DNA of 64,000 nucleotides, from assembly GCF_009913235.1 (NCBI RefSeq), contig NZ_CP047897.1:2541001-2605000 (forward strand), in the 5' to 3' direction. The position numbers were made by a program, and so were the translations under genes. How positions within the stretch are numbered: the first letter of the stretch is position 1; each line of letters starts with the position of its first letter. Positions 52,577 through 60,792 of this stretch are shown here, piece after piece. The DNA is from Nibribacter ruber. Lineage in GTDB: Bacteria > Bacteroidota > Bacteroidia > Cytophagales > Hymenobacteraceae. The notes beneath the pieces were generated by a model. The model had not been told where the DNA came from, did not search any database, and saw only the letters and a program-made list of their open reading frames with translations.

Positions 52577-55018
52577 ATGAAAAAAAGCATTCACTTTTTG
52601 CTGGGAGGGCTATGCCTTTTCCTCAGCGCTTTCAGCCCGGTTTGGGCACAAACGTCTGTTGCTTCCTCTACCTCCGTTCAAAATAGGGGCACCATCTCTG
52701 GCGTGGTCACAGACGCGGCCACGGGAAAGCCCATTGAGTTTGCCACGGTGGCGCTTACCAGACAAAATGCTACTCAATCTCTGGACGGCGTGCTGACCAA
52801 TGACAAGGGAGCGTTTACCCTCAACAGTGTGCCGGTGGGCACCTATGAGGTAAAAGTCAGTTTTGTGGGGTATGTATCGCAACAGGTAAGCCCGGTGATA
52901 GTGGCAGAGCAACAGTTGTCTGTACATGTGGCTCCTCTTCAGTTGAGTCCAGAAGCGCACAAGCTAAAAGAGGTAACCGTAGTGGGGCAAAAGCCGCTGA
53001 TAGAAGACAAGGTAGACCGCCTGGTTTACAACGCAGACCAGGACATTAGCAACAGCGGAGGCAATGCCGCCGATGTCCTGCGCAAAGTGCCTTCGCTTTC
53101 TGTGGATATGGACGGAAATGTGCAGTTGCGGGGCTCGGCCAATGTGCGGGTATTGGTCAACAACAAGACGTCTACGTTAATGGCCACCAGCCTGGCAGAC
53201 GCGCTGCGCCAGATTCCGGCAGACATGATCAAGAGCGTAGAGGTGATTACCAGCCCATCGGCTAAATATGACGCCGAAGGCTCTGCCGGCATCATCAACA
53301 TCATCACCAAGAAGAACACCTTGCAAGGCTTGACCGGCAACGCCGGAGGATTGGTAGGCACCCAGAGCCAGAGCTTTTACAGTTCGCTCAGCACGCGTCG
53401 GCAGAAATGGGGCGTGACCTTGGGGGCCAGCGCGTTCAGGTATGACGTACCCAAAGGATTTGGCATGTACAGAAGAGAGTTTGCCGAGGGCGAAGACATC
53501 ATCACGCGTCAGGAGGGCGAGGGAAAAGTCTACGGCGGCGGAAGCAGTGCCCAGCTGGGCCTGGACTATGACCTGGACTCTGCCAACCTGTTTTCATTGG
53601 GCATCAAGTTCAACCAGGGCCGGTACCAAGGCAAGAATGAGCAGATCACCACCACTACGTCTTCTGCCGGTTATCCGTACATCAGGAACACCAATCAATA
53701 CCAATACACGCCTTTGGGCCTGGACCTCAACCTGGACTATACGCACATCTTTCAACCGCAGCAGGAACTTACGGTGCTGGCCCAGTTCAGCCAGTCAGAC
53801 CATGGCAATTTTGTAGACCAGGACCATTTCACGCAGGCAGATGATTTGTTTTACCTGCAGCGCAACACCAACCAGAACAGCAACCAGGAGATTACTTTCC
53901 AGACAGACTATACCCACCCAGTTACCAACAACGCTACCCTGGAGGTGGGCCTCAAAGCCATTCTGCGCAATGCCCAGAGTGACGGCCGTTATGACATCAG
54001 GTTTCCGCTGGAAGGCCGGGCACTACCAGATCAGAACAGCCTGAACTACCAGCAAGACGTTGCGGCCGGGTACCTGTCCTATGGTTTTAAAATGGGCAAG
54101 CACTACGCTCTTAAAGTGGGCGGCCGGTATGAGCACACCTGGTTGTCCGGTGATTTCACCACCACCCAAACCAGCCTCAGCCAGCGCTACCACATCTTCA
54201 TTCCCAGCTTTTCGGTTTCCAGAACGTTTAAGGAAAACCATACGGTAAAAGTAAACTACACGCAGCGCATACAACGTCCGCACATCTTCCTCCTAAACCC
54301 CTACCGCGACAGCCGCGACCCTAAGAGCGTTTTCTATGGCAACCCGGCGCTAGAACCGGAACGCACGCACTTGTATGAACTAGGCTACAGCACTTTCTTT
54401 AACACCAGTTCACTCACCAGTTCTTTGTATGTGCGGCAGATTGACAATGCCATCCAGATGGTGACGCTGCAGATAGAAGACGGCGTTGCGCAGAACACTT
54501 ATGTAAACGCGGGCAACCTGCTAAGCTACGGCCTTACGGTGGCAGGATCTGTTAAACCCTTGGCGGCGCTCAGCGTCAACGGAGACATCAACTGGTATTA
54601 CAACCAACTGCAGGGAGCAGGTTTCCGGAATGCAGGCTGGCAATACAACCTTAACTTAACTACCGGGTATGAGTTTGGGAAAGGGTTTACCGGGCAGTTT
54701 TCGGGGCTGTTTGGCTCTTCCAGGGTAACATTGCAGGGACGCGCGCTGCCCTGGCAGCAGTACAGTCTGGCCGTGAAGAAGGAGTTCTGGAACAAGAAAG
54801 CCAGCCTCACCCTGGCCGTCAACAACCCGTTCACCAAATCCGTCAACTTCGGGCAGGAAACCGTGACAGACGCGTTTGTGCAGACCAATGAGAACCGAAA
54901 CTTCAACCGCGCTCTGCGCCTGAGCTTTGACTATAAATTTGGGCAGCAGAACGCCTCCAAAAACCCGGCGCGCAAGAAGAAAACCATTAGGAACGATGAC
55001 GTGAAACAGGGCGAGTAA
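52577..55018 (+). CDS. TonB-dependent outer-membrane receptor family protein
   Basis: 813 residues: signal peptide (cleavage near VWA-Q, residue 25), a carboxypeptidase-regulatory-like beta domain (GTISGVVTDAATGKPIEFATV... about 38-120), a plug domain (VTVVGQKPLIEDKVDRLVYN through SPSAKYDAEGSAGIINIITKK, about 133-260), and a C-terminal beta-barrel (outer-membrane protein beta-barrel family type). Takes up or senses a ligand at the outer membrane using TonB energy; ligand unknown. C-terminal tail is basic and may be poorly ordered. Confidence 0.92.
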   Translation: MKKSIHFLLGGLCLFLSAFSPVWAQTSVASSTSVQNRGTISGVVTDAATGKPIEFATVALTRQNATQSLDGVLTNDKGAFTLNSVPVGTYEVKVSFVGYVSQQVSPVIVAEQQLSVHVAPLQLSPEAHKLKEVTVVGQKPLIEDKVDRLVYNADQDISNSGGNAADVLRKVPSLSVDMDGNVQLRGSANVRVLVNNKTSTLMATSLADALRQIPADMIKSVEVITSPSAKYDAEGSAGIINIITKKNTLQGLTGNAGGLVGTQSQSFYSSLSTRRQKWGVTLGASAFRYDVPKGFGMYRREFAEGEDIITRQEGEGKVYGGGSSAQLGLDYDLDSANLFSLGIKFNQGRYQGKNEQITTTTSSAGYPYIRNTNQYQYTPLGLDLNLDYTHIFQPQQELTVLAQFSQSDHGNFVDQDHFTQADDLFYLQRNTNQNSNQEITFQTDYTHPVTNNATLEVGLKAILRNAQSDGRYDIRFPLEGRALPDQNSLNYQQDVAAGYLSYGFKMGKHYALKVGGRYEHTWLSGDFTTTQTSLSQRYHIFIPSFSVSRTFKENHTVKVNYTQRIQRPHIFLLNPYRDSRDPKSVFYGNPALEPERTHLYELGYSTFFNTSSLTSSLYVRQIDNAIQMVTLQIEDGVAQNTYVNAGNLLSYGLTVAGSVKPLAALSVNGDINWYYNQLQGAGFRNAGWQYNLNLTTGYEFGKGFTGQFSGLFGSSRVTLQGRALPWQQYSLAVKKEFWNKKASLTLAVNNPFTKSVNFGQETVTDAFVQTNENRNFNRALRLSFDYKFGQQNASKNPARKKKTIRNDDVKQGE

Positions 55019-55025
55019 AACTGAC

Positions 55026-55844
55026 CTAGGGCGTCTTGCCGTCTTCCTGACTGGACCAGCCTTCTGACTCCTCCATAAGCTCTAACAAAATTGCTTTGTC
55101 TTTTTCGGCTCCTTTCTTGTCACCCAGGGCTAGTTTGATTTTCCGGCGCAGGCGGTACCCGTTTTTAGAGTCAGGCAAGAGAGTTAAGAATGTATTGGCA
55201 CTGGCCAGGGCTTCCTTGTATTTCTCCCATTGCCAGTAGATGTCACCCACCTCGTAATGTGCCCAGACTTTTTCAGGGTCCAGCACCAGCGCCTGTTGTA
55301 GGTCGGCCACGGCCTCTGGGTACTTGTTCTGTGCTTTAAAAGTGAGGCCCCTGTGGTAATAGGCTTCTGCGTTTCTGGGGTTCAACTGAAGGGCTTTCTG
55401 CAGATCGGGGAGAGACTCATGGTGCAGGCCCAGGGCATGGTGCAGGAGGGCGCGCATCAGGTAGCCTTCGGCGTTGGCCGGGTCCAGCAGAATGAGCTTC
55501 TCAAAGTCCTTGCCGGCGTCATCAAACTGCTCAAAGGAAAGGTGCAGTTCACCACGGCGCTGGTACGCTTGCCAATGGTTGGGGTTTAGGGCAATGGCTT
55601 TGGCATAGTCCAGCATGGCATTGTCTATCATGCCTTCTTCCGCTTGGGCTAGGCCTCGGTAGAAATACCCGTTGGCGCTGGTTGGGTCTAGCTTAAGGTA
55701 CGCGTTGAAGTCGTCCAGGGCGGCGGCGTATTCTTTCTTTTCCAGGTTGGCTATGCCCCGCTGCCAAACTTCTCCTTTGTTCTGGCCTACGGCCGAAAAC
55801 AACGTACAAAGAAAAAGGAGCAGGAAGAGACCTTTGGTTTTCAT
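55026..55844 (-). CDS. Exported TPR-repeat protein
   Basis: 272 residues with a signal peptide (MKTKGLFLLLFLCTLFSAVG-Q) and about six tetratricopeptide repeats across residues 25-250. The gene is convergent with the TonB-dependent receptor gene with only 7 bp between the stops, so transcription from both sides meets there. Related in plan to the TPR protein at 47626-48426. Role unknown; probably a periplasmic scaffold. Confidence 0.87.
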   Translation of the reverse strand: MKTKGLFLLLFLCTLFSAVGQNKGEVWQRGIANLEKKEYAAALDDFNAYLKLDPTSANGYFYRGLAQAEEGMIDNAMLDYAKAIALNPNHWQAYQRRGELHLSFEQFDDAGKDFEKLILLDPANAEGYLMRALLHHALGLHHESLPDLQKALQLNPRNAEAYYHRGLTFKAQNKYPEAVADLQQALVLDPEKVWAHYEVGDIYWQWEKYKEALASANTFLTLLPDSKNGYRLRRKIKLALGDKKGAEKDKAILLELMEESEGWSSQEDGKTP

Positions 55845-55936
55845 GAGCTACGGAGTTTGAGGTTATAAAGATAGAGAACTTTGCCAGCTCTCTTCCATTA
55901 TAGCCCTGAACCCGAAACCTATGCAAACCAGATTGG

Positions 55937-55974
55937 CGTTTTTGGTCTGTTTTCATGAAATTAGCCCAAAAACG
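55937..55974. repeat. 38-bp intergenic palindrome, copy 23
   Basis: Three mismatched pairs, centre AT. In the divergent gap, 11 bp before the nagA start codon. Confidence 0.9.
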
Positions 55975-55985
55975 AGTTACCTGCC

Positions 55986-57134
55986 ATGCGCTTCGCCCTC
56001 ACCAACGGTACCATTTACACCGGTCATTCCATGTACCAAGACCACGCCCTGCTTTTTGAGGACGGCAAGGTGGTGGAGATACTCCCTCATACCCAGGTTC
56101 CCAAAGAGGCCACTCCCATAGACGCGCTGGGCGGTATCATTTGCCCGGGCTTTGTAGACCTGCAGGTAAACGGCGGAAACGGCATTTACTTCACCCAACA
56201 TCCTACGGTAGAAAGCCTGAACACCATTAGAGACGCGCACCTCCAGTTTGGCACCACCAGCTTTCTGCCCACGGTCATCTCAGCGTTTCAGGAAGTCATT
56301 CTGGAGACCATCACCGCCGTGCGGCAGGCCATGCAGGCAAACCCCAGCACGTTTCTGGGCATGCACCTGGAGGGGCCGTATTTCAGTCTGGAGAAGGCCG
56401 GCGCGCATGACGTGGCCTGCATCAGGACGGCCACGCATGAAGAACTGGATATTCTTTTAGCAGCCGGCCAGGACGTCATCAACTACCTCACCCTGGCCCC
56501 TGAATGCGTAGAAGAAAGCGTCTTGCAACGATTGGTGGACAGCGGGATTGTTCTGTCTGCCGGACACAGCATGGCCACCTATGACCAGGCCATGGACTTC
56601 TTTAAGAAAGGTGTAACGGCGGTCACCCACCTCTACAACGCCATGAGCGGCCTGGACACCAAAAACCCGGGACTGGCAGCCGCCACTTTAGATTATGGCC
56701 AAGCTTGGACGGGCATTATTGTAGACGGCGAGCATTGCCACCCCGCGGCCGTACGGTTAGCCAAAAAGGCGCTGAACGAGAAGCTGCTGTTGATTTCTGA
56801 CTGCGCGGCCTGCGTCAACTCAGACATTGAATACACGCAGTTCGGGAATTTCAGGTCATACTACCGCAACGGTCGTTGTGAAACCGAGGATGGGCGCCTG
56901 GCCGGCTCGGCGCTGACCATGCTCAAGGCCGTGCAAAACACCGTACAATTGGTGGGCCTGCCCCTAGACGAAGCCCTGCGCATGGCCACGCTGTATCCTG
57001 CGCAGGTCTTGAAGATGGAAGAAAAAGTGGGCCAGCTTGTTCCAGGAGCCTTTGCCAACATAGCAGTTCTCCACCAAGACTTGACTTTGCAGCAGGTTTG
57101 GGTAGACGGCCAGCCGGTTGCGCTGGAGGCATAG
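55986..57134 (+). CDS. nagA: N-acetylglucosamine-6-phosphate deacetylase
   Basis: 382 residues; removes acetate from GlcNAc-6-P, feeding amino-sugar breakdown or peptidoglycan recycling. Amidohydrolase-fold motifs are present: CPGFVDLQVNGGNG, the metal-binding HLEGPYF, LSAGHSMATYDQA, VTHLYNAMSG, VDGEHCHP and LISDCAAC with the catalytic Asp. Length is normal. No nagB or sugar transporter lies nearby. Confidence 0.95.
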   Translation: MRFALTNGTIYTGHSMYQDHALLFEDGKVVEILPHTQVPKEATPIDALGGIICPGFVDLQVNGGNGIYFTQHPTVESLNTIRDAHLQFGTTSFLPTVISAFQEVILETITAVRQAMQANPSTFLGMHLEGPYFSLEKAGAHDVACIRTATHEELDILLAAGQDVINYLTLAPECVEESVLQRLVDSGIVLSAGHSMATYDQAMDFFKKGVTAVTHLYNAMSGLDTKNPGLAAATLDYGQAWTGIIVDGEHCHPAAVRLAKKALNEKLLLISDCAACVNSDIEYTQFGNFRSYYRNGRCETEDGRLAGSALTMLKAVQNTVQLVGLPLDEALRMATLYPAQVLKMEEKVGQLVPGAFANIAVLHQDLTLQQVWVDGQPVALEA

Positions 57135-57135
57135 G

Positions 57136-57173
57136 CGTTTTTGGCTTCTTTTCTGGAAAACTGACCAAAAACG
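57136..57173. repeat. 38-bp intergenic palindrome, copy 24
   Basis: Four mismatched pairs, centre TG. Starts 1 bp after the nagA stop codon. Confidence 0.88.
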
Positions 57174-57379
57174 CCGTTCCATTATCTCGCTCAGGCTCAA
57201 TATGTCCTGTCTGGGGCCTATTACAAAACTTGGCTCACTTGCATCTCTTTGTTAATTTTTAGTAATACTTTGCCTTCTGTTCCGACTAATATAGAAGCCG
57301 CTGCCGTTATCGCTGCAGAAGCAGCCTACCCAACAAACCCTTCGGCGGCAGCCTTATACTTGTTCAACCAAACCAACCC

Positions 57380-59479
57380 ATGCTAAAACGAACCATCAAA
57401 ATCTCAGAAATTTTGCTTCTGGCATCAGGGGCGCTACTGACTGTGAGCTGTAGCAAGTCCATGACCACTGAGCAGAAACCCGCCACCGCCGAAGTAGCGG
57501 TAGCCACCGTTCCCCAGGAACAGTCAAACCTGCGGTCGGGCATCATCAAGGCCAACATGGACCCTAGCGTAAAACCCGGCGACAACTTTACCGCCTACGT
57601 GAACGGCACTTGGGTTAAGAACACCGAAATTCCGGCCGACAAGGCTGCGTATGGCGCGGGTTCCATCTTGAATGACAAAGCCCAGGAAGACGTGAAAGCC
57701 ATTATTGAGGCCTCTGCGGCGGGTACGTTTGCCAAAGGCTCAGATGAGCAAAAAATCGGCGACTTGTACGAGGCGTATCTCAACACCAAGGTGAGAGACT
57801 CCATCGGGCTGAAGCCGTTGCAGGAAGAGTTGCAGAAGATTGAGGCCATCAAAAACCACAAGGACCTGGCCCGCTACTTCGCCTACGCCAACAAATACGG
57901 CATCACCTCGCCATTCAGCATTGGCGTCACCGAAGACTTCAAGAAGCCAACCCAGTACATGCTGCTCACCTGGCAGGGTGGGCTGGGCTTACCAGAGCGT
58001 GAATACTACCTGAAGGAAGATGCCAAGTCCAAGGAAATCAGAGCCAAGTACGTAGACCACATCAGCAAGATGCTTACGTTGGCCGGCATTGCCAAAGGCA
58101 AGGAGAAAGCCAGCCAGATCATGGCCTTGGAGACCAAGATGGCGGCCAAGCACATGAAGAAAGAAGACACCCGCAACATTGCGGCGCTGTACAACAAATA
58201 TGCCATCAGCAAGGTGAGCACCCTCATGCCTGATTTTGACATGACCGGTTACTTGCAAGAGGCGGGCATTGCCGGACAGGACAGTGTGGTGGTGACGCAG
58301 GTAGACTACATGAAAGCGGCCAACGCCATCATCAAGAACACCCCCATCAGTACCTGGAAAACCTATTTGCAGTGGAGCCTGGTGAACAACTCTGCCACCG
58401 CGCTTACCTCTGCCCTGGACCAGCAGAACTTTGAGTTCTACAACAAGACCTTGTACGGCGTACAGCAGCAACAGCCGCAGTGGCGCCGTGCCGTGGGTGT
58501 GGTGAACGGGAGCTTAGGCGAGATTGTGGGCAAAGTGTACGTGAAGAAGCACTTCCCGCCACAGGCTAAAGAACGTATGGAAACCCTGGTAGCCAACCTC
58601 ATCAAAGCCTATGAGTCTAGCATCAAAGAACTGGACTGGATGGGCGAAGAAACCAAGGCCCAGGCTTTGGACAAACTGCACAAATTCACCCCGAAGATTG
58701 GCTACCCAGACAAATGGCGTGATTACTCTGCCCTGCAGATTGCCAAGCATGACTTGTTCGGCAACATGAAACGCGCCGCCGCCTTTGAGTACCAGCGCAG
58801 CGTCAACAAACTGGGCAAACCGGTAGACCGCTCTGAGTGGGGCATGACGCCGCAGACCGTGAACGCCTACTACAACCCACCTTTGAACGAGATTGTGTTC
58901 CCCGCTGCCATTCTGCAACCGCCTTATTTTGACCTGAACGCCGAGGATGCCGTGAACTACGGCGGCATTGGCGCCGTGATTGGTCATGAGATTGGCCACG
59001 GCTTTGATGACCAGGGCAGCACCTTTGACGGCAACGGCGTCATGCGCAACTGGTGGACCGAAAAAGACCAGCAGGAGTTCAAGAAACGCACCAATGCCCT
59101 GGTGGCCCAGTACAATGACTTCAAAGTGTTCCCAGACCTGAACGTGAACGGTGCCTTTACCTTAGGCGAGAACATTGGTGATTTGGGAGGCTTGAGCATC
59201 GCCTTGAAGGCCTACAACAACAGCCTGAACGGCAAGCCAGCCCCGGTACTGGATGGTTTTACCGGCACGCAGCGCGTGTTCCTGGGTTGGGGACAGGCCT
59301 GGCTGAGCAAAGCCCGCGAAGAAGCCTTGCGCAACCAGGTGTCTACAGACCCGCACTCACCTGCCATGTTTAGAGTGAACGGCGTGGTGCGCAACATCCC
59401 AGAATTCTATACCGCCTTCAACGTACAACCAACCGACTCTCTGTACCTGGCTCCGGAAAAGCGCGTGAAAATCTGGTAA
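57380..59479 (+). CDS. M13-family (neprilysin/PepO-type) zinc metallopeptidase lipoprotein
   Basis: 699 residues. N-terminal signal with lipobox TVSC (lipid cysteine near residue 24), then the M13 N-terminal helical domain and the C-terminal catalytic domain. NPPLNEIVFPAAILQPP precedes the zinc motif HEIGH at 536-540; the third ligand is in TLGENIGDLGG. All catalytic residues visible are intact. Probably acts on peptides in the envelope. Followed by a long-stem terminator. Confidence 0.95.
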   Translation: MLKRTIKISEILLLASGALLTVSCSKSMTTEQKPATAEVAVATVPQEQSNLRSGIIKANMDPSVKPGDNFTAYVNGTWVKNTEIPADKAAYGAGSILNDKAQEDVKAIIEASAAGTFAKGSDEQKIGDLYEAYLNTKVRDSIGLKPLQEELQKIEAIKNHKDLARYFAYANKYGITSPFSIGVTEDFKKPTQYMLLTWQGGLGLPEREYYLKEDAKSKEIRAKYVDHISKMLTLAGIAKGKEKASQIMALETKMAAKHMKKEDTRNIAALYNKYAISKVSTLMPDFDMTGYLQEAGIAGQDSVVVTQVDYMKAANAIIKNTPISTWKTYLQWSLVNNSATALTSALDQQNFEFYNKTLYGVQQQQPQWRRAVGVVNGSLGEIVGKVYVKKHFPPQAKERMETLVANLIKAYESSIKELDWMGEETKAQALDKLHKFTPKIGYPDKWRDYSALQIAKHDLFGNMKRAAAFEYQRSVNKLGKPVDRSEWGMTPQTVNAYYNPPLNEIVFPAAILQPPYFDLNAEDAVNYGGIGAVIGHEIGHGFDDQGSTFDGNGVMRNWWTEKDQQEFKKRTNALVAQYNDFKVFPDLNVNGAFTLGENIGDLGGLSIALKAYNNSLNGKPAPVLDGFTGTQRVFLGWGQAWLSKAREEALRNQVSTDPHSPAMFRVNGVVRNIPEFYTAFNVQPTDSLYLAPEKRVKIW

Positions 59480-59497
59480 ATCCTTTTTGAGTAACAC

Positions 59498-59540
59498 CTA
59501 TAAAAAAGCCTGTCTAGTTTTTAGACAGGCTTTTTTATAG
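59498..59540. terminator. Bidirectional intrinsic terminator after the M13 gene
   Basis: Perfect 19-bp arms around a 5-nt loop, with CAGGC followed by TTTTTT on the plus strand and the same on the minus strand. Palindrome copy 25 lies 4 bp beyond it as a second, separate structure. Confidence 0.92.
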
Positions 59541-59544
59541 CCAC

Positions 59545-59582
59545 CGTTTTTGTCCCCTTTTCCGGAAAACAGGTCAAAAACG
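59545..59582. repeat. 38-bp intergenic palindrome, copy 25
   Basis: Three mismatched pairs, centre CG; directly after the terminator and 61 bp before the pfkB start codon. Confidence 0.9.
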
Positions 59583-59643
59583 GTGACATGCACGTAAGAA
59601 CTAGCATCAAGCGAAGAAACCAACTTCCTACCCAACACCTGCC

Positions 59644-60576
59644 ATGAAAATCATCACCATCACGGTTAATCCCGCCCTAGACAAGAGCACCCGCCTGGAC
59701 AAAGTAGCCCCAGAGAAAAAACTGCGCTGCGAACAGCCTACCTATGAGCCCGGCGGGGGCGGCATCAACGTGTCCAGAGCCATCAAGAAACTGGGCGGCG
59801 AGTCGTGTGCCTGGTACCTGAGCGGCGGCGGTTCTGGCGAGTTGCTGGGACAACTGCTCAAAGAGGAAGGGGTGTCTTTTAGACAATTCAAATGCGAACA
59901 CTGGACCCGCGAGAACCTGATGGTCTATGAAACCGCCAGCGGCCAGCAGTTCAGGTTTGGGATGCCCGGCCCACCAGTTTCAGAGGCAGAATGGAAGCAG
60001 CTTCTGCAGGCTTTGGAAGAATTAGAGGAAACACCCGAGTTTGTGGTGGCCAGCGGCAGCCTTTCGCCGGGAGTACCCGATGATTTCTATGCGCAGATTG
60101 CCCAGATTGCCGTCAAAAAAGGATTTAAACTAGTGGTGGACACTTCAGGCGAGGCGCTCTTACAATCTGCCGGAAAAGGCATATACCTGCTCAAGCCTAA
60201 CCTAAGTGAACTGGCTGCCTTGGCTGGCAAGGAAAAAATCAACGCCAGAGAGCAGGAAGAATTAGCGCATAAGGTGATGGAGGAAGGCAAGAGCGAAGTA
60301 TTGGTGGTTTCCCTGGGTCCGCGCGGCGCCATGCTGGCCACCAAAGACGGCTTTGAGTACATCACCCCGCCCACCGTCCAGACAGAAAGTGCCGTAGGCG
60401 CCGGTGATAGCATGGTAGGCGGCATGGTTCTTAAACTATCGCAGGGGTGGCCTTGGTCAGACGTTATAAAATACGGCGTAGCCACCGGTACTGCCACGTC
60501 CATGACGCCTGGTTCAGAACTCTGCCGCCTACCAGATGTAGAAGAGATTTACGCCTGGCTAAAGGCAAGAAGCTGA
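59644..60576 (+). CDS. pfkB: PfkB-type 6-phosphofructokinase (ribokinase family)
   Basis: 310 residues of the ribokinase fold. The N-terminal text EKKLRCEQPTYEPGGGGINVSRAIKKLGG closely parallels E. coli PfkB (phosphofructokinase 2), and the anion-hole motif GAGDS places the catalytic base at Asp255. It phosphorylates fructose-6-P in glycolysis most likely; a 1-phosphofructokinase or tagatose kinase role is a lesser option. No sugar-PTS genes nearby. Start ATG at 59644. Confidence 0.88.
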   Translation: MKIITITVNPALDKSTRLDKVAPEKKLRCEQPTYEPGGGGINVSRAIKKLGGESCAWYLSGGGSGELLGQLLKEEGVSFRQFKCEHWTRENLMVYETASGQQFRFGMPGPPVSEAEWKQLLQALEELEETPEFVVASGSLSPGVPDDFYAQIAQIAVKKGFKLVVDTSGEALLQSAGKGIYLLKPNLSELAALAGKEKINAREQEELAHKVMEEGKSEVLVVSLGPRGAMLATKDGFEYITPPTVQTESAVGAGDSMVGGMVLKLSQGWPWSDVIKYGVATGTATSMTPGSELCRLPDVEEIYAWLKARS

Positions 60577-60616
60577 GCGCCCTGCGTTCTCAATTGCTTC
60601 AGTTATCAATCTTTTC

Positions 60617-60654
60617 CGTTTTTGGCTTCTTTTCCAGAAAACTGCCCAAAAACG
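60617..60654. repeat. 38-bp intergenic palindrome, copy 26
   Basis: Four mismatched pairs, centre CA; 40 bp after the pfkB stop. Confidence 0.88.
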
Positions 60655-60792
60655 TCCTACCCTGTCTTTTGCAAGTACCGGCTATTGTAATTCTAGGTAT
60701 GCTTTCTTGTTTTCCTGCCAAACAAGAGGTAAACTTAATGGGGCAAAAATAGCCGCCCTGTTAACCTACTCGCATACCTAACAAACAAACAC

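Noticed and set aside
4225-60654. CRISPR array made from the 38-bp repeats
   Set aside because: Copies are scattered hundreds to thousands of bases apart with genes between them, not at regular 30-40 bp spacers, and no cas genes are present.
4225-60654. The 38-bp palindromes as ordinary Rho-independent terminators
   Set aside because: The T run is in the outer left arm, so no U tract follows the stem on either strand, and separate conventional terminators stand beside several copies.
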